64,000 nt of DNA from Anaeromassilibacillus sp. An172 (GTDB lineage Bacteria; Bacillota; Clostridia; Oscillospirales; Acutalibacteraceae): positions 1 through 64,000 of the forward strand of contig NZ_NFKS01000001.1 in NCBI RefSeq assembly GCF_002160515.1, given 5' to 3'. The translations under genes were made by a program, and so were the position numbers. Positions 1 through 8,940 of the stretch are shown here, piece after piece. Under the pieces are notes generated by a model. It made no database searches. It saw nothing but the letters and a program-made list of their open reading frames with translations, and was not told the DNA's origin. Numbering within the stretch: position 1 is the first letter of the stretch; every line of letters begins with the position of its first letter.

Positions 1-62
1 GGCTAAACCCCAATTCCTCCTTCTTTTTTATCAAAGTGTTGGTTGCTTGATAAACGCAAAAA

Positions 63-95
63 CCCTGAATTTCAGATAGAAATTCAGGGTTTTTG
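63..95. terminator. Bidirectional intrinsic terminator
   Basis: A 10-bp perfect inverted repeat (CCCTGAATTT, 7-nt loop, AAATTCAGGG) is flanked by five A's on the left and five T's on the right, so it can end transcription in both directions. It lies downstream of the V-ATPase operon, which is transcribed leftwards. Further left, at 16-20, the minus strand carries a GGAGG ribosome-binding site, so another minus-strand gene probably begins at or just beyond the window edge. Confidence 0.8.
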
Positions 96-106
96 GACAA
101 GCTGAA

Positions 107-138
107 GGGACACTTCCTTATGTGAAGTGTCCCTTTTT
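107..138 (+). terminator. Second hairpin terminator
   Basis: A 10-bp perfect inverted repeat GGGACACTTC / GAAGTGTCCC with a 7-nt loop is followed by TTTTT on the plus strand. It lies about 40 nt past the end of the last V-ATPase gene and next to the hairpin at 63-95. The T-tract faces the plus strand, but the hairpin could also help stop leftward transcripts. Confidence 0.65.
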
Positions 139-178
139 ACTCGTCCTTTTTAATGTGCATAAAACAGAAAAATAAATT

Positions 179-802
179 TTACTGTTTGCTTTTTGTTCTT
201 TTAATAACCTTAAGTCTTGAAAATTCCTCTCTGTCTTTTTCGTCCAGAGCGTCGGTTATAAATTTTATGGTTTCCTCAAAGCGGGGAATCATTATATTTT
301 TAAGAGCGTTTGCACGTTTCTGAGTCTTTTTAATGGCGTCTGCAAGTCTGTAAACGCTGTTTTCGATTTCGGCAAGTAAAACCGTAAGGTTTTTAACCTC
401 TACAAATTTTAAATGAGCTTCGTCCAAAGCGTCAGTGGTTGTGTAAAGACCGTAATCCAGCTGAAAGTTTTCCGGTTTTGTATCATCAATTGTGACAATC
501 GGAATTTCAACACCCATTACGCTTCTGTAATTTAGCTTAATGCTGTTGTCCAGGGGAACCGTCTGGCTTATTTCATCACAGAAACCCATAAGGATATTTG
601 CCTTTTGGAGTTTTAAATAAGCCTCGGCATAGGTGTCGTCGATTTTTCCCTGAATTTCATTTGCCTTGTCAATAAGACTCATCATTTCTCTTATGAGAAT
701 GTTTCTCTTTTTATCAAGCAAATCAAAACCGATTTTTGCAAGAGCTAAGGACTTTTTGGTATTCATTAAATTTCCCTTGGTGGGAACTGCCTGCATAGCC
801 AT
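179..802 (-). CDS. atpD: V-type ATPase subunit D (central shaft)
   Basis: This is the last gene of the V-type ATPase operon (ntpD in Enterococcus nomenclature), 207 residues and close to the family's usual length. Subunit D is the long antiparallel coiled coil that turns inside the A3B3 head and passes torque between ATP chemistry and the membrane rotor. The N-terminus (MAMQAVPTKGNL, then a helix rich in Lys, Arg and Leu) matches the usual family start, and an AGAGGT ribosome-binding site lies 7 nt upstream. The middle is less hydrophobic and both ends are heptad-rich, as expected. It starts 2 nt after the stop of subunit B, so the two are translationally linked. Identification is secure from the sequence pattern and operon position. 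Confidence 0.93.
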   Translation of the reverse strand: MAMQAVPTKGNLMNTKKSLALAKIGFDLLDKKRNILIREMMSLIDKANEIQGKIDDTYAEAYLKLQKANILMGFCDEISQTVPLDNSIKLNYRSVMGVEIPIVTIDDTKPENFQLDYGLYTTTDALDEAHLKFVEVKNLTVLLAEIENSVYRLADAIKKTQKRANALKNIMIPRFEETIKFITDALDEKDREEFSRLKVIKRTKSKQ

Positions 803-804
803 AA

Positions 805-2184
805 TTATACCTCTTGAGAAACATAATATTTATCCAGAAGCTCGTCGTCCACACGGTCAAGCTCTGTTCTCGGAAGTGTTGACAAAAGCTTCCAGCCTAA
901 ATCAAGGCTCTGTTCGATTGAACGGTTTTCATCACCCTGATTTACAAACTGCTCCTCGAAAAGCTTACCGAACTGGAGATACTTTTTATCGATAGGTGAA
1001 AGCTCTTCTTCACCGATAACGGAAGCCAAGGAACGTGCGTCGATAACCTTTGCATAGGAAGCGAAAAGCTGGTTTGCAAGAGGAGAGTGGTCGGCACGTG
1101 TGTAGCCCTCACCGATACCGTCCTTCATAAGTCTTGAAAGGGAAGGAAGAACGCTTACCGGAGGATAAAGACCCTGGCCCTGCAAGCTTCTGTCGAGAAC
1201 TATCTGACCTTCTGTGATGTAACCTGTAAGGTCAGGAACAGGGTGTGTAATGTCGTCGTTAGGCATTGTGAGAATCGGTATCTGAGTAACAGAACCGCTG
1301 TGGCCTTTAATCATACCGGCTCTCTCGTAAAGAGAAGCAAGGTCGGAATAAAGATAACCAGGATAACCCTTTCTTCCAGGAATTTCACCCTTTGAGGAGC
1401 TGAACTCACGCAGAGCCTCGGCGTAAGAAGTCATATCTGTCATAATAACAAGGATATGCATGTCAAGCTCAAAAGCAAGATACTCAGCAATTGTAAGTGC
1501 GCATCTTGGGGTAAGAGTTCTTTCGATAATAGGGTCATTTGAAAGGTTCAGAAGCATTACAACTCTCTGCAAAACGCCGCTTTCCTCAAAGCTTCTTCTG
1601 AAGTACTCCGCAACGTCGTTTTTAACACCCATTGCTGCGAATACAACGCCGAAGTTTTTATTGTTAGCACCGCTTATCTTTGCCTGTCTAACTATCTGAA
1701 CTGCAAGCTCGTTGTGCTTCATACCTGAGCCGGAGAAGATAGGAAGCTTCTGACCTCTGATAAGTGTCATAAGGGTATCAATAGTTGAGATACCTGTGTT
1801 GATGTAGTTTTTCGGATAAACTCTTGATACAGGGTTTATAGGAGTTCCGTTGATGTTGGCACGCTTAACAGGGAAAATATCGCCCAAGCCGTCGATAGGC
1901 TTACCTGCGCCGTTTAAAACTCTTCCGATTATTTCAGGGGAAAGGGGCATCTCCATAGGTCTGCCTGTAAGTCTTGCTCTTGTACCGGTAAGACCGATGG
2001 ACTTTGTTCCCTCAAAAACCTGAACAACGATTCTTTCGCCGTCTATCTGAACAACTCTGCCTTGTCTTACAGTGCCGTTGTCAAGTCTGATGTCTACAAT
2101 CTCTTCAAAGGATACGCCTTTGATACCGTCCATAACAAGGAGAGAACCGTTAATTTCCTTAACGCCTACATAATCTATAACCAT
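805..2184 (-). CDS. atpB: V-type ATPase subunit B
   Basis: Non-catalytic B subunit (459 residues) of the A3B3 head of the V1 motor. It resembles subunit A but lacks the P-loop, and contributes residues to the nucleotide site at the A/B interface. Conserved blocks visible are [22 protein letters not shown], the [13 protein letters not shown] segment and [18 protein letters not shown]. An upstream in-frame ATG at 2205 would add seven residues and overlap subunit A. The ATG at 2184 is preferred because a perfect AGGAGG (2192-2197) precedes it by 7 nt, and the family normally begins at this point. The stop codon of subunit A overlaps this ribosome-binding site, so the two proteins of the hexamer are coupled. 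Confidence 0.96.
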   Translation of the reverse strand: MVIDYVGVKEINGSLLVMDGIKGVSFEEIVDIRLDNGTVRQGRVVQIDGERIVVQVFEGTKSIGLTGTRARLTGRPMEMPLSPEIIGRVLNGAGKPIDGLGDIFPVKRANINGTPINPVSRVYPKNYINTGISTIDTLMTLIRGQKLPIFSGSGMKHNELAVQIVRQAKISGANNKNFGVVFAAMGVKNDVAEYFRRSFEESGVLQRVVMLLNLSNDPIIERTLTPRCALTIAEYLAFELDMHILVIMTDMTSYAEALREFSSSKGEIPGRKGYPGYLYSDLASLYERAGMIKGHSGSVTQIPILTMPNDDITHPVPDLTGYITEGQIVLDRSLQGQGLYPPVSVLPSLSRLMKDGIGEGYTRADHSPLANQLFASYAKVIDARSLASVIGEEELSPIDKKYLQFGKLFEEQFVNQGDENRSIEQSLDLGWKLLSTLPRTELDRVDDELLDKYYVSQEV

Positions 2185-2197
2185 GTTGTTTTCCTCC

Positions 2198-3949
2198 TTA
2201 TTCAATAGAATTTAATTTCTCGTCAATCTCTTTGATGTACTCGTCAAACATATCAAGTCTGTTGTTTGGAATATCGTATTTCATCTTTGTAAGCTTGTCA
2301 AAAAGACCGAGACCGATTATCTGTGAAATCGGGATAGCCTTTGCTATGAGCTTCTGAGACTGCTTGTGGAGATGAAGAATAGTTTTCATCATAAGCTTCT
2401 GCTTTTCAAGCGGTACATAAGTGTCCTCAGGGTGGAAGGAGTTCTGCTGTAAGAATCCAACTCTGATAACACGGCAGGTTTCAATTACAAGCTTTTGGTC
2501 GTCAGGGAGAACGTCAGAACCTATGAGCTTTACGATTTCCATAAGTCTGCTTTCTTCCTGGAGAAGATAAGAAATTTTGTTTCTGTATTTGATAAAATCT
2601 TTGCCCAGATTCTTTTCAAACCATGGGTCAAGGTCAGTGAAATATTCGCTGTAGCTGTCCATCCAGTTGATAGCCGGATAATGTCTTGCATATGCAAGGG
2701 ACTTGTCCAATGCCCAGAAGCATCTGGTAAAACGCTTTGTGTTCTGAGTAACAGGCTCACTGAAGTCGGAACCCTGAGGAGAAACAGCGCCGATAAGTGT
2801 TACTGAACCCTCTGCTCCGCAGAGAACATCGGCACGTCCTGCTCTTTCATAGAACTCTGAAAGTCTTGAAGGAAGATATGCAGGGAAGCCCTCTTCGGCA
2901 GGCATTTCTTCCAAACGTCCGGAAATCTCACGGAGAGCCTCAGCCCAACGGGAGGTGGAGTCAGCCATCATTGCAACATGGTAACCCATATCTCTGTAAT
3001 ACTCAGCAAGGGTAACGCCTGTGTAAATTGAAGCTTCACGGGCTGCAACAGGCATGTTTGATGTGTTTGCAATAAGCACTGTTCTGTCGGTCATAGGACG
3101 ATTTGACTTAGGGTCGATAAGCTCGCTGAACTCGTCGAGAACCTGGCTCATTTCGTTTCCTCTTTCACCGCATCCAACGTAGATGATTATATCTGCGTCG
3201 CACCATTTTGCAAGCTGGTGCTGAGCCATTGTTTTACCTGTGCCGAATCCGCCTGGAAGAGCAGCAGTGCCGCCCTTAGAAACAGGGAACAATGTATCCA
3301 TAACTCTCTGTCCTGTGATAAGAGGAACGCTTGCCGGAAGCTTTTCCTTAACAGGTCTTGGAGTTCTGATTGGCCATTTCTGGCAGAGTGTAAGCTCGTG
3401 AACATCGCCGTTTTCATCTCTGAGCTTTGCGATTGTATCGAAAATTTTGTACTCTCCGTCAGGAGCAATCTCAACAACAGTTCCGTTTATTGTAGGAGGA
3501 ACCATAAGTCTGTGTTCGATGATTGGAGTTTCAGGCAATGTGGCATAGATATCGCCGCCGTTTAACTTATCTCCAAGTCTTACTTTGAGGGTTACATTCC
3601 ATTTTTTGTTTGGGTCAAGAGAGGATACGGAAGAACCTCTTTTGATAAAGGAACCGGACTCTCTTTCGATTTCCTTCAAAGGACGCTCGATACCGTCAAA
3701 AATGTTGTCGATAATACCAGGTCCCAAAAGCACGTTCATAGGAGCGCCTGTGCCCACAACCGGGTCGCCGGGCTTAAGACCTGTAGTTTCCTCGTAAACC
3801 TGTACGGTGGTAAAATCGTCCTTAATTCCGATAATTTCACCAACAAGCTTTTCTTCACCGACGTAAACCATTTCCATCATGGAAAAACAGGTGGCGTTCT
3901 TAACAGTAACAACAGGACCGTTAATTCCGTAGATTACGTTATTCTCCAT
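2198..3949 (-). CDS. atpA: V-type ATPase catalytic subunit A
   Basis: Catalytic A subunit, 583 residues, typical of bacterial and archaeal A/V-type enzymes. The Walker A loop GGFGTGKT sits at about residues 233-240, with Lys239 binding phosphate, and the extra insertion between the barrel and the nucleotide domain that distinguishes A subunits from F-type beta is present. Other conserved blocks are [13 protein letters not shown], the [20 protein letters not shown] region and [20 protein letters not shown]. It hydrolyses ATP, or synthesises it, at the A/B interface. The start is 1 nt after the stop of subunit E, with a GGTGGTG-like ribosome-binding site inside the E coding sequence. Confidence 0.97.
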   Translation of the reverse strand: MENNVIYGINGPVVTVKNATCFSMMEMVYVGEEKLVGEIIGIKDDFTTVQVYEETTGLKPGDPVVGTGAPMNVLLGPGIIDNIFDGIERPLKEIERESGSFIKRGSSVSSLDPNKKWNVTLKVRLGDKLNGGDIYATLPETPIIEHRLMVPPTINGTVVEIAPDGEYKIFDTIAKLRDENGDVHELTLCQKWPIRTPRPVKEKLPASVPLITGQRVMDTLFPVSKGGTAALPGGFGTGKTMAQHQLAKWCDADIIIYVGCGERGNEMSQVLDEFSELIDPKSNRPMTDRTVLIANTSNMPVAAREASIYTGVTLAEYYRDMGYHVAMMADSTSRWAEALREISGRLEEMPAEEGFPAYLPSRLSEFYERAGRADVLCGAEGSVTLIGAVSPQGSDFSEPVTQNTKRFTRCFWALDKSLAYARHYPAINWMDSYSEYFTDLDPWFEKNLGKDFIKYRNKISYLLQEESRLMEIVKLIGSDVLPDDQKLVIETCRVIRVGFLQQNSFHPEDTYVPLEKQKLMMKTILHLHKQSQKLIAKAIPISQIIGLGLFDKLTKMKYDIPNNRLDMFDEYIKEIDEKLNSIE

Positions 3950-3950
3950 A

Positions 3951-4547
3951 TTACAGCACCACCTTCAAGTTAGAATTTTCTGTGAACCATTCTCTTTGGT
4001 TCATAAGGGCAGTGTCCATTGTGTCATCGGCAATAGCTTTTGCATTGTCACAGCGGCATTTAAGACCGCCTATTTCAATGGTTCTGTCCTCTTTGACCTC
4101 AGCCTTTCCGGAGAACTTTCCGGCTGCCTGGTCGTAATACTTTTTATCATTTGGTGACATGTAAAGCACAACAGGGTTGTCCTTAAACATCTCAGCCATT
4201 TTTTCTGCGCTCTTTAAAAGAGCCTTGCCGTACTCTTCGGTTTTGGCATATTCTTTAAGCTTTAAAGCGGCGTTTGTGAAAATTTCTTCGGTCATCTGCT
4301 GGCGCATACTGTAAATGTGCTTGCGGCTGTCCTGTTCACGTTTAGCAAGTTCGCTGGTCATGTTGAGCTTTTCACGGGCAACCTGTGCCTGAATAAGCTC
4401 AAATGCTTCCTTAAGGCTTTCGTCCTCAACCTGCCTGAGTTCTTCCGCTTTTCTTTTTTCTATATCGTTTTTAATTTCTTCCTTTTGCTTCTCCGCATAC
4501 TTGTGTATTGCGTTCAGGAAGTTATTAGTAATCATGGCGTCATTCAT
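3951..4547 (-). CDS. atpE: V-type ATPase subunit E (peripheral stalk)
   Basis: 198-residue peripheral-stalk subunit. The N-terminal half is a continuous charged helix rich in Lys, Glu and Gln (roughly residues 10-100) that would pair with the stalk protein encoded at 8457-8771. The C-terminal half is a compact domain that binds the top of the B subunit. The stalk acts as a stator, preventing the head from rotating with the shaft. An AGAGGT ribosome-binding site precedes the ATG. It lies between subunit F and subunit A, and the length fits the family. The call rests on the coiled-coil plus globular architecture and operon position, since E subunits diverge strongly. Confidence 0.88.
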   Translation of the reverse strand: MNDAMITNNFLNAIHKYAEKQKEEIKNDIEKRKAEELRQVEDESLKEAFELIQAQVAREKLNMTSELAKREQDSRKHIYSMRQQMTEEIFTNAALKLKEYAKTEEYGKALLKSAEKMAEMFKDNPVVLYMSPNDKKYYDQAAGKFSGKAEVKEDRTIEIGGLKCRCDNAKAIADDTMDTALMNQREWFTENSNLKVVL

Positions 4548-4607
4548 TGCAATACCTCTTTGTAATAAAAGTGTTTAACTGCCGATTATACTGCCGCAGT
4601 CCGCAGA

Positions 4608-4916
4608 TTATAGTTTAACACCGATGGCATCCTGAACATACTTTGTAATACTGTCTTTGGTTCTTCCGTTTCCGTGACGGTCTGGAATTTCAACGATAAG
4701 GGGCTGACGTCTGTTAAGCTTCAAATCGTAAATCAAATCCGGACATAAAGAAACAAGACGTTCCGTCATAAGGATTACTGCGATTTCCGGGTTGTCCATA
4801 GCTTTCATAAGCTCGTCCTTAACCTCGCTGTCACTGTGAATAACCACGCCGTCAATACCGGCAAGGCGAAGTCCCATTTTAGTATCTACATTGTCACTAA
4901 TCAAGAAAAACTTCAT
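4608..4916 (-). CDS. atpF: V-type ATPase subunit F
   Basis: Small 102-residue subunit (ntpG in Enterococcus) that sits on subunit D in the central shaft. It begins MKFFLISDNVDTKMGLRLAG, a CheY-like alternating strand/helix fold, with the conserved segment IAVILMTERL in the middle. The open frame extends 19 codons further upstream into subunit K, but the ATG at 4916, two nt after the stop of K, gives the standard N-terminus and length. Known F subunits modulate ATP hydrolysis by changing conformation. Called with good confidence from length, the N-terminal motif and gene order. Confidence 0.9.
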   Translation of the reverse strand: MKFFLISDNVDTKMGLRLAGIDGVVIHSDSEVKDELMKAMDNPEIAVILMTERLVSLCPDLIYDLKLNRRQPLIVEIPDRHGNGRTKDSITKYVQDAIGVKL

Positions 4917-4918
4917 AA

Positions 4919-5350
4919 TTATCCCAACTTTGAAAGAATCATAATAGAAATAAGCATACCGTAAAGTGCGCATCCTTCACCGAGAGCAACGAAGATGATT
5001 GACTTACCGAAGTTCTTGGAATCTTCACTTGTTGCGCCGATAGCAGCAGGAGCAGCGCCGCCAACAGCGATACCGCCGCCGATGCAGGAAAGACCTGTTG
5101 CAATACCTGCGCCGATAAGACCCATACCGAAGTCGCCGCCGGAAACTGCGCCTGTAGTTGCTACTTCAGCTGCGCCTGCAACTGTAGGGAACAAAAGGCA
5201 AACTGCAAAAACTGCAACGAAAGAAGCTATCTGAGTGTAAACTGTTTTCTTTGGGCTTTTTCCTTTTTCAAAAGCCTTAACACAGAGAAATACTGAAAGG
5301 ATAAGAAAAGCAACAGGAATTGCCAACATTACAAAATCAAAAGCTGTCAT
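4919..5350 (-). CDS. atpK: V-type ATPase proteolipid subunit K (rotor ring)
   Basis: 143-residue membrane proteolipid that forms the rotor ring carrying the coupling ion. Four hydrophobic segments are visible at about residues 5-27, 38-58, 73-100 and 115-139. The last carries the single obvious carboxylate, Glu125, in the context ALGEGCALYG. The first pair is a degenerate hairpin with no acidic ion-binding residue, as in other four-helix V-type proteolipids. The Gln and Ser/Thr ligands that accompany the Glu in Na+-coupled rings are not evident: there is Val in the Gln position and Gly after Glu125. A strong GGAGGT ribosome-binding site fits its need for many copies per complex. Confidence 0.93.
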   Translation of the reverse strand: MTAFDFVMLAIPVAFLILSVFLCVKAFEKGKSPKKTVYTQIASFVAVFAVCLLFPTVAGAAEVATTGAVSGGDFGMGLIGAGIATGLSCIGGGIAVGGAAPAAIGATSEDSKNFGKSIIFVALGEGCALYGMLISIMILSKLG

Positions 5351-5395
5351 GGTAAAAACCTCCGAATATTTTATAATTAAAATTATTATAGTATT

Positions 5396-7336
5396 TTATC
5401 TTTCCGCCTTTTTAAGTTTAAGGGGAGTATATGCTCTGCCTTCTCCGATATAGAAGCGGCTGAACATTTCGTAGTATTCCAAACGAAGAACCTGAATTGC
5501 AACCAAGAGTGCCTCAAGTCCCAAAACGATTATGTTACCGATGATTACTGTGATAACATAACCTGTTCCGCCAATCATTTCAGCAAGTACGAATACAACC
5601 TGCATCATACCGGCGTGAACCAAAACGAATGCGCCTACACGCAAAAAGCTCATTGTGTTGGTTACATAGCTTAAGAGAACCTCAAACATCTCAAATATGT
5701 TGTCAACTATGAAACCGCCCCATTTTTCAGGCTTCCAGTTTTTGTCGCCCTCAACAAGCTTTGAAAGAGGCTCTCTGAGGAAAACAAGAATAAGTGGAAG
5801 AACAATAAGCAAAACAACGTATACAGGAGTCATTATCGGGATTCCCAGGAACATCTGGCATACAAGTCCTGCAACTGCGGAACCGTAGAACACAAGTCCT
5901 GCAAGTCCGTTAATTCCGAAAATCGCTTCGCCTATGGCTTTTCGTTTTACAGAAGAGTAAATGTTCAGGCACATTGCGATAATGAGCAGGAACATTCCTA
6001 TACCTACGGCGCTGTATATAATGTAGTTTGTGGTTGATGAAGCCATAACCTCAATAGGCTTTTCTTCAAAACCAAACAGCGCTCTGTACATCGGGTCTAA
6101 AACATGTTCAAATCCGAATACGCTTCCGAATACAGCACCGAAAATAGTTGAGGAAACGGCGCAGGGTATCAAAAGCTTTCCGATAGGCATGTGACGCTTT
6201 TTCCACATAAAGATTGCGGCAAGTAGCAAAATAATGCCGTGACCCACATCGCCGAACATTATACCGAATAAAACCGTGTAGGTTATAGCGATAAATGTGG
6301 TAGGGTCAATTTCGTTGTAATTTGGCAGACCGTACATTTCTGTGTAATACTCAAATGGTCTTGAGAAGAAGCAGTTTTTCAGTTTAACAGGAGGCTGGCT
6401 TTTCAGCATATTTTTTCCTTCGTCTGTTGTAACCTCAACGCTTTCCAAAGCCTCAAGCTGTTTTTGAAGCATGTCTGCCTTGTCGTTTGGAACCCAGCCG
6501 GTGATAATAAAGCTTTGATTGTATCTCATAGCTTTAAGTTTTATTGTACAGTAGAGATTTTCCTGTTCCAGATGGGTGTAAATTTTGTTAAGAGTAGTTC
6601 TGTTAAATCTTTTAAATTCTTCTATTTTAAGATTGGAATTCTCGAGTTCTTTTTCAAGCTCTGCAAGTCTTTTCTGTTGTTCTTTATAGAAATCCTCAGG
6701 AAGTCCTTTAAACTCACCCAAAGCATTGTGTTCAAAATAAAGACCGGAAAAGATTCTGTCAACTTCGTCGCTTTCCTCAATAGGAGCTACATAAACGCCC
6801 CAGCAATAGGCGTCGTCAGAAGTGCAGGGGAAGAAAGCAACATAGGGGTTATCCTCGTAATTTACAAGCTTTTTATAGCTGTCAAGGGGAAGTCGTCCGA
6901 AATTTACCTTGATGTATTCACAGGCAGCGATTTTTTCAAACTCCAAATCCAGTCCTAAAAAGTGGCTTGTCTGTTCGATGGTGCTTTTACAGTCGGAAAT
7001 ATCCTCTTTGATTTTGTCACGCTGAGCAATGATTGAAGAAAGACTGTCCACAACCTCTGCCGACTGCTTGAGCAGCTCAGCTTTTTTGATGTGTTCTTCG
7101 TCAATAAAATCAAGCTCAGGTTCAAAACCGATTTCATCAAAAAGATTTTTCAGCTTTTCAAGGGGAGCGGAAAAATTATTCTTGATAGAAACAGGAACAA
7201 ACTTATCCGTTTCGGAATAAAATTTGCTGACTTCTTCCGGCTGAAAAATTTCGGATTTTCCGCAAATTTCCGCTGCTTTATCAAAATCCTTGAGGAGCCC
7301 GATAATTCCGATGGATTTAATCTGGGCAACAGCCAA
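5396..7336 (-). CDS. atpI: V-type ATPase membrane subunit I (a subunit)
   Basis: Large stator membrane subunit of about 646 residues. The N-terminal half (to about residue 330) is soluble and alpha/beta plus coiled coil, and binds the peripheral stalks. The C-terminal half has about seven or eight membrane helices and forms the ion half-channels against the K ring. The helix FEVLLSYVTNTMSFLRVGAFVL contains the essential Arg. The longest frame starts at a GTG (7345) that lies inside the ribosome-binding site GAGGTG. A TTG at 7336, 6 nt downstream of that site, gives the usual start MAVAQIKSIGIIG and is chosen here. It lies 44 nt downstream of subunit C. Confidence 0.92.
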   Translation of the reverse strand: MAVAQIKSIGIIGLLKDFDKAAEICGKSEIFQPEEVSKFYSETDKFVPVSIKNNFSAPLEKLKNLFDEIGFEPELDFIDEEHIKKAELLKQSAEVVDSLSSIIAQRDKIKEDISDCKSTIEQTSHFLGLDLEFEKIAACEYIKVNFGRLPLDSYKKLVNYEDNPYVAFFPCTSDDAYCWGVYVAPIEESDEVDRIFSGLYFEHNALGEFKGLPEDFYKEQQKRLAELEKELENSNLKIEEFKRFNRTTLNKIYTHLEQENLYCTIKLKAMRYNQSFIITGWVPNDKADMLQKQLEALESVEVTTDEGKNMLKSQPPVKLKNCFFSRPFEYYTEMYGLPNYNEIDPTTFIAITYTVLFGIMFGDVGHGIILLLAAIFMWKKRHMPIGKLLIPCAVSSTIFGAVFGSVFGFEHVLDPMYRALFGFEEKPIEVMASSTTNYIIYSAVGIGMFLLIIAMCLNIYSSVKRKAIGEAIFGINGLAGLVFYGSAVAGLVCQMFLGIPIMTPVYVVLLIVLPLILVFLREPLSKLVEGDKNWKPEKWGGFIVDNIFEMFEVLLSYVTNTMSFLRVGAFVLVHAGMMQVVFVLAEMIGGTGYVITVIIGNIIVLGLEALLVAIQVLRLEYYEMFSRFYIGEGRAYTPLKLKKAER

Positions 7337-7380
7337 AATAATCACCTCTCATATTTTACTTCTTTATTTACATCAATCTA

Positions 7381-8415
7381 TCAATGAATTATCATCTCTT
7401 CGATAACCTCCGGAGCTACAGAGTATCTCACGGATTCGACAATGGTGATAATATTTGATACCTCTATGCCGACAATATACATATAGGCAATCATTACAAC
7501 ACCTGGGTTTTGGGAGAAATAAATTTTATTTCTGCACAGTTTGTATCTTGCCTCCATGGGTATTCTCGACATATCGTGATTGTTGTTTTTCATGACATTT
7601 CTGAATTGGTGCATATCTCCAAGAAGATTGAAAAACTCCGACATGTCACAGCTGCAAAGAGCTTCTCTTTGTTCTTTTGTAACAGTGCCGTAGGGAAGGA
7701 GATAAGATTCAATGGCGCTTCCCTTCATTTTATAGGACTTTTTAAGTCTGTAGATTTTACCGATATTGGAAAAATCAATTATCATGTCAAAAAGCTTTTT
7801 TATCTCGTTTCGTTCGGACTTGGGGTTATGCTTTCCAATTGCAGTGTAAAGCTGGTCGTACATATAACGATACAGGCTGTTTTCAATAGCGGCAAGGTTT
7901 AAGGTTTTGCCGTCTTTAGGAGCAAATTCTTTCAGCACGCCGTAATAAGGCGTGTGAGAGATTGTTTCCAAAAAAGCGCTGTAGTCCTTACAGGCTGCCA
8001 GCTGTGAAAGCTTGATGTCTGTGTAGTTGTCAAAGTAACTTGGGAGAGAGAAGATATACTCACGGCTTTTTCCGGTGTTTAAGAGAATAAGATACTGGAT
8101 AAGCTGATTTATTTCATATCTCATTACAATAAACTTTGAAAAACCGTTTCCCGACCGTGACTCGTATCTGCACAGCTCGTCAAAATCGTAAAACAATTTT
8201 TGCTTTAACAAAAGCTCAACCTGACCTCTGTGGATATTGTGTTCATTCAACTGAGAAAGAACATCGTTGTAGTAGGTGTTGCTCTTAAGATAATTCGCAA
8301 CTTCTGCAACTGTTTTGCAGTGAATCAGGTTATTATAATCCTCCGATGTAAGTCGTCTGCCGTATTTGGCTCTGGCTTTCGCCGGAATTGCACCGGAAGA
8401 ATCTATTATTGTCAT
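7381..8415 (-). CDS. atpC: V-type ATPase subunit C (rotor adaptor, AC39/d type)
   Basis: 344-residue subunit that caps the K ring and couples the D/F shaft to it. The sequence is mostly helical and soluble, with repeated patterns of the three-bundle fold (for example AKARAKYGRRLTSEDYNNL near the N-terminus and MIAYMYIVGIEVSNIITIVE near the C-terminus). Length agrees with the family. A strong AGGAGGTG precedes the ATG by 8 nt. It lies between the small stalk subunit and subunit I, an arrangement found in clostridial V-ATPase operons. Confidence 0.9.
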   Translation of the reverse strand: MTIIDSSGAIPAKARAKYGRRLTSEDYNNLIHCKTVAEVANYLKSNTYYNDVLSQLNEHNIHRGQVELLLKQKLFYDFDELCRYESRSGNGFSKFIVMRYEINQLIQYLILLNTGKSREYIFSLPSYFDNYTDIKLSQLAACKDYSAFLETISHTPYYGVLKEFAPKDGKTLNLAAIENSLYRYMYDQLYTAIGKHNPKSERNEIKKLFDMIIDFSNIGKIYRLKKSYKMKGSAIESYLLPYGTVTKEQREALCSCDMSEFFNLLGDMHQFRNVMKNNNHDMSRIPMEARYKLCRNKIYFSQNPGVVMIAYMYIVGIEVSNIITIVESVRYSVAPEVIEEMIIH

Positions 8416-8456
8416 TTATTGTGCACCTCCTTCTTGTTGTTTAAAAAATACAACTT

Positions 8457-8771
8457 TCATGAAGTAAGCTTTGCCCTTTTGACAATCTCATCAATCCATT
8501 TATCCTTGTTCTGGATATATTGACTTTTCAGATTTTTTTCAATTTCTTGATGAATAAGCTTAGTTTCCTGCCACGATTTGTCAAGAGCAGCTCTTTCAGC
8601 CTCGGTAGTTTTGGCGGCTCTGGTCTTAGCTCTCTCGATAAATTCATCGTGAACTTTTTGTTTTGTTTCGGCAATAGACTTTTCAGATTCAAGCTTTTCT
8701 TTTTCAGCCTGCTCTTTCAATCGCCTTGCTTCTTCATCCATTTCGACTATTTTTCTGATGATGTCCTGCAT
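8457..8771 (-). CDS. V-type ATPase peripheral-stalk subunit (G/H-like)
   Basis: First gene of the operon. It encodes 104 residues that are almost entirely a charged coiled coil: long runs of Glu, Lys, Arg and Ala from residue 8 to about 85, with no membrane segment and no cysteine. By position and character it corresponds to the short peripheral-stalk partner of subunit E (NtpF in Enterococcus, AhaH in archaea, G in eukaryotes). Primary sequence is poorly conserved in this family, so operon context carries much of the assignment. A GGAGGTG ribosome-binding site lies 5 nt upstream of the ATG. Confidence 0.8.
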   Translation of the reverse strand: MQDIIRKIVEMDEEARRLKEQAEKEKLESEKSIAETKQKVHDEFIERAKTRAAKTTEAERAALDKSWQETKLIHQEIEKNLKSQYIQNKDKWIDEIVKRAKLTS

Positions 8772-8803
8772 AACTTCACCTCCATTTTTATTTCTAACAC
8801 TAT

Positions 8804-8832
8804 ATTATAAAACTACATCGGGAGAATTTCAA
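8804..8832 (-). promoter_or_regulatory. Sigma-A promoter of the V-ATPase operon
   Basis: Read on the minus strand, TTGAAA (8827-8832), a 17-bp spacer and TATAAT (8804-8809). Transcription would start near 8797, about 25 nt upstream of the first ATG, so the mRNA leader is short. No other good promoter was seen inside the operon, so the nine genes are probably one transcript. Confidence 0.8.
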
Positions 8833-8894
8833 GTTGTTCTTAGGTATGATCCGATACACATAACCTAATTTTGTAAAAATGGTATAATTTTTTT

Positions 8895-8935
8895 TATAAA
8901 AAAACCGAACAAACGTTAAAAACGCCTGTTCGGTT
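8895..8935 (-). terminator. Terminator of the UPF0237-UPF0210 operon
   Basis: On the minus strand the hairpin pairs CCGAACAGGCG with CGTTTGTTCGG (one mismatch or wobble allowed) around a TTTTTA loop, followed by seven T's. It lies directly after the stop codon of the UPF0210 gene and isolates it from the V-ATPase promoter downstream. Confidence 0.85.
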
Positions 8936-8940
8936 AGTGG

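Noticed and set aside
1-22. Minus-strand gene start at the left edge
   Set aside because: A GGAGG site is visible, but no start codon at a suitable distance lies inside the window, so no CDS is called.
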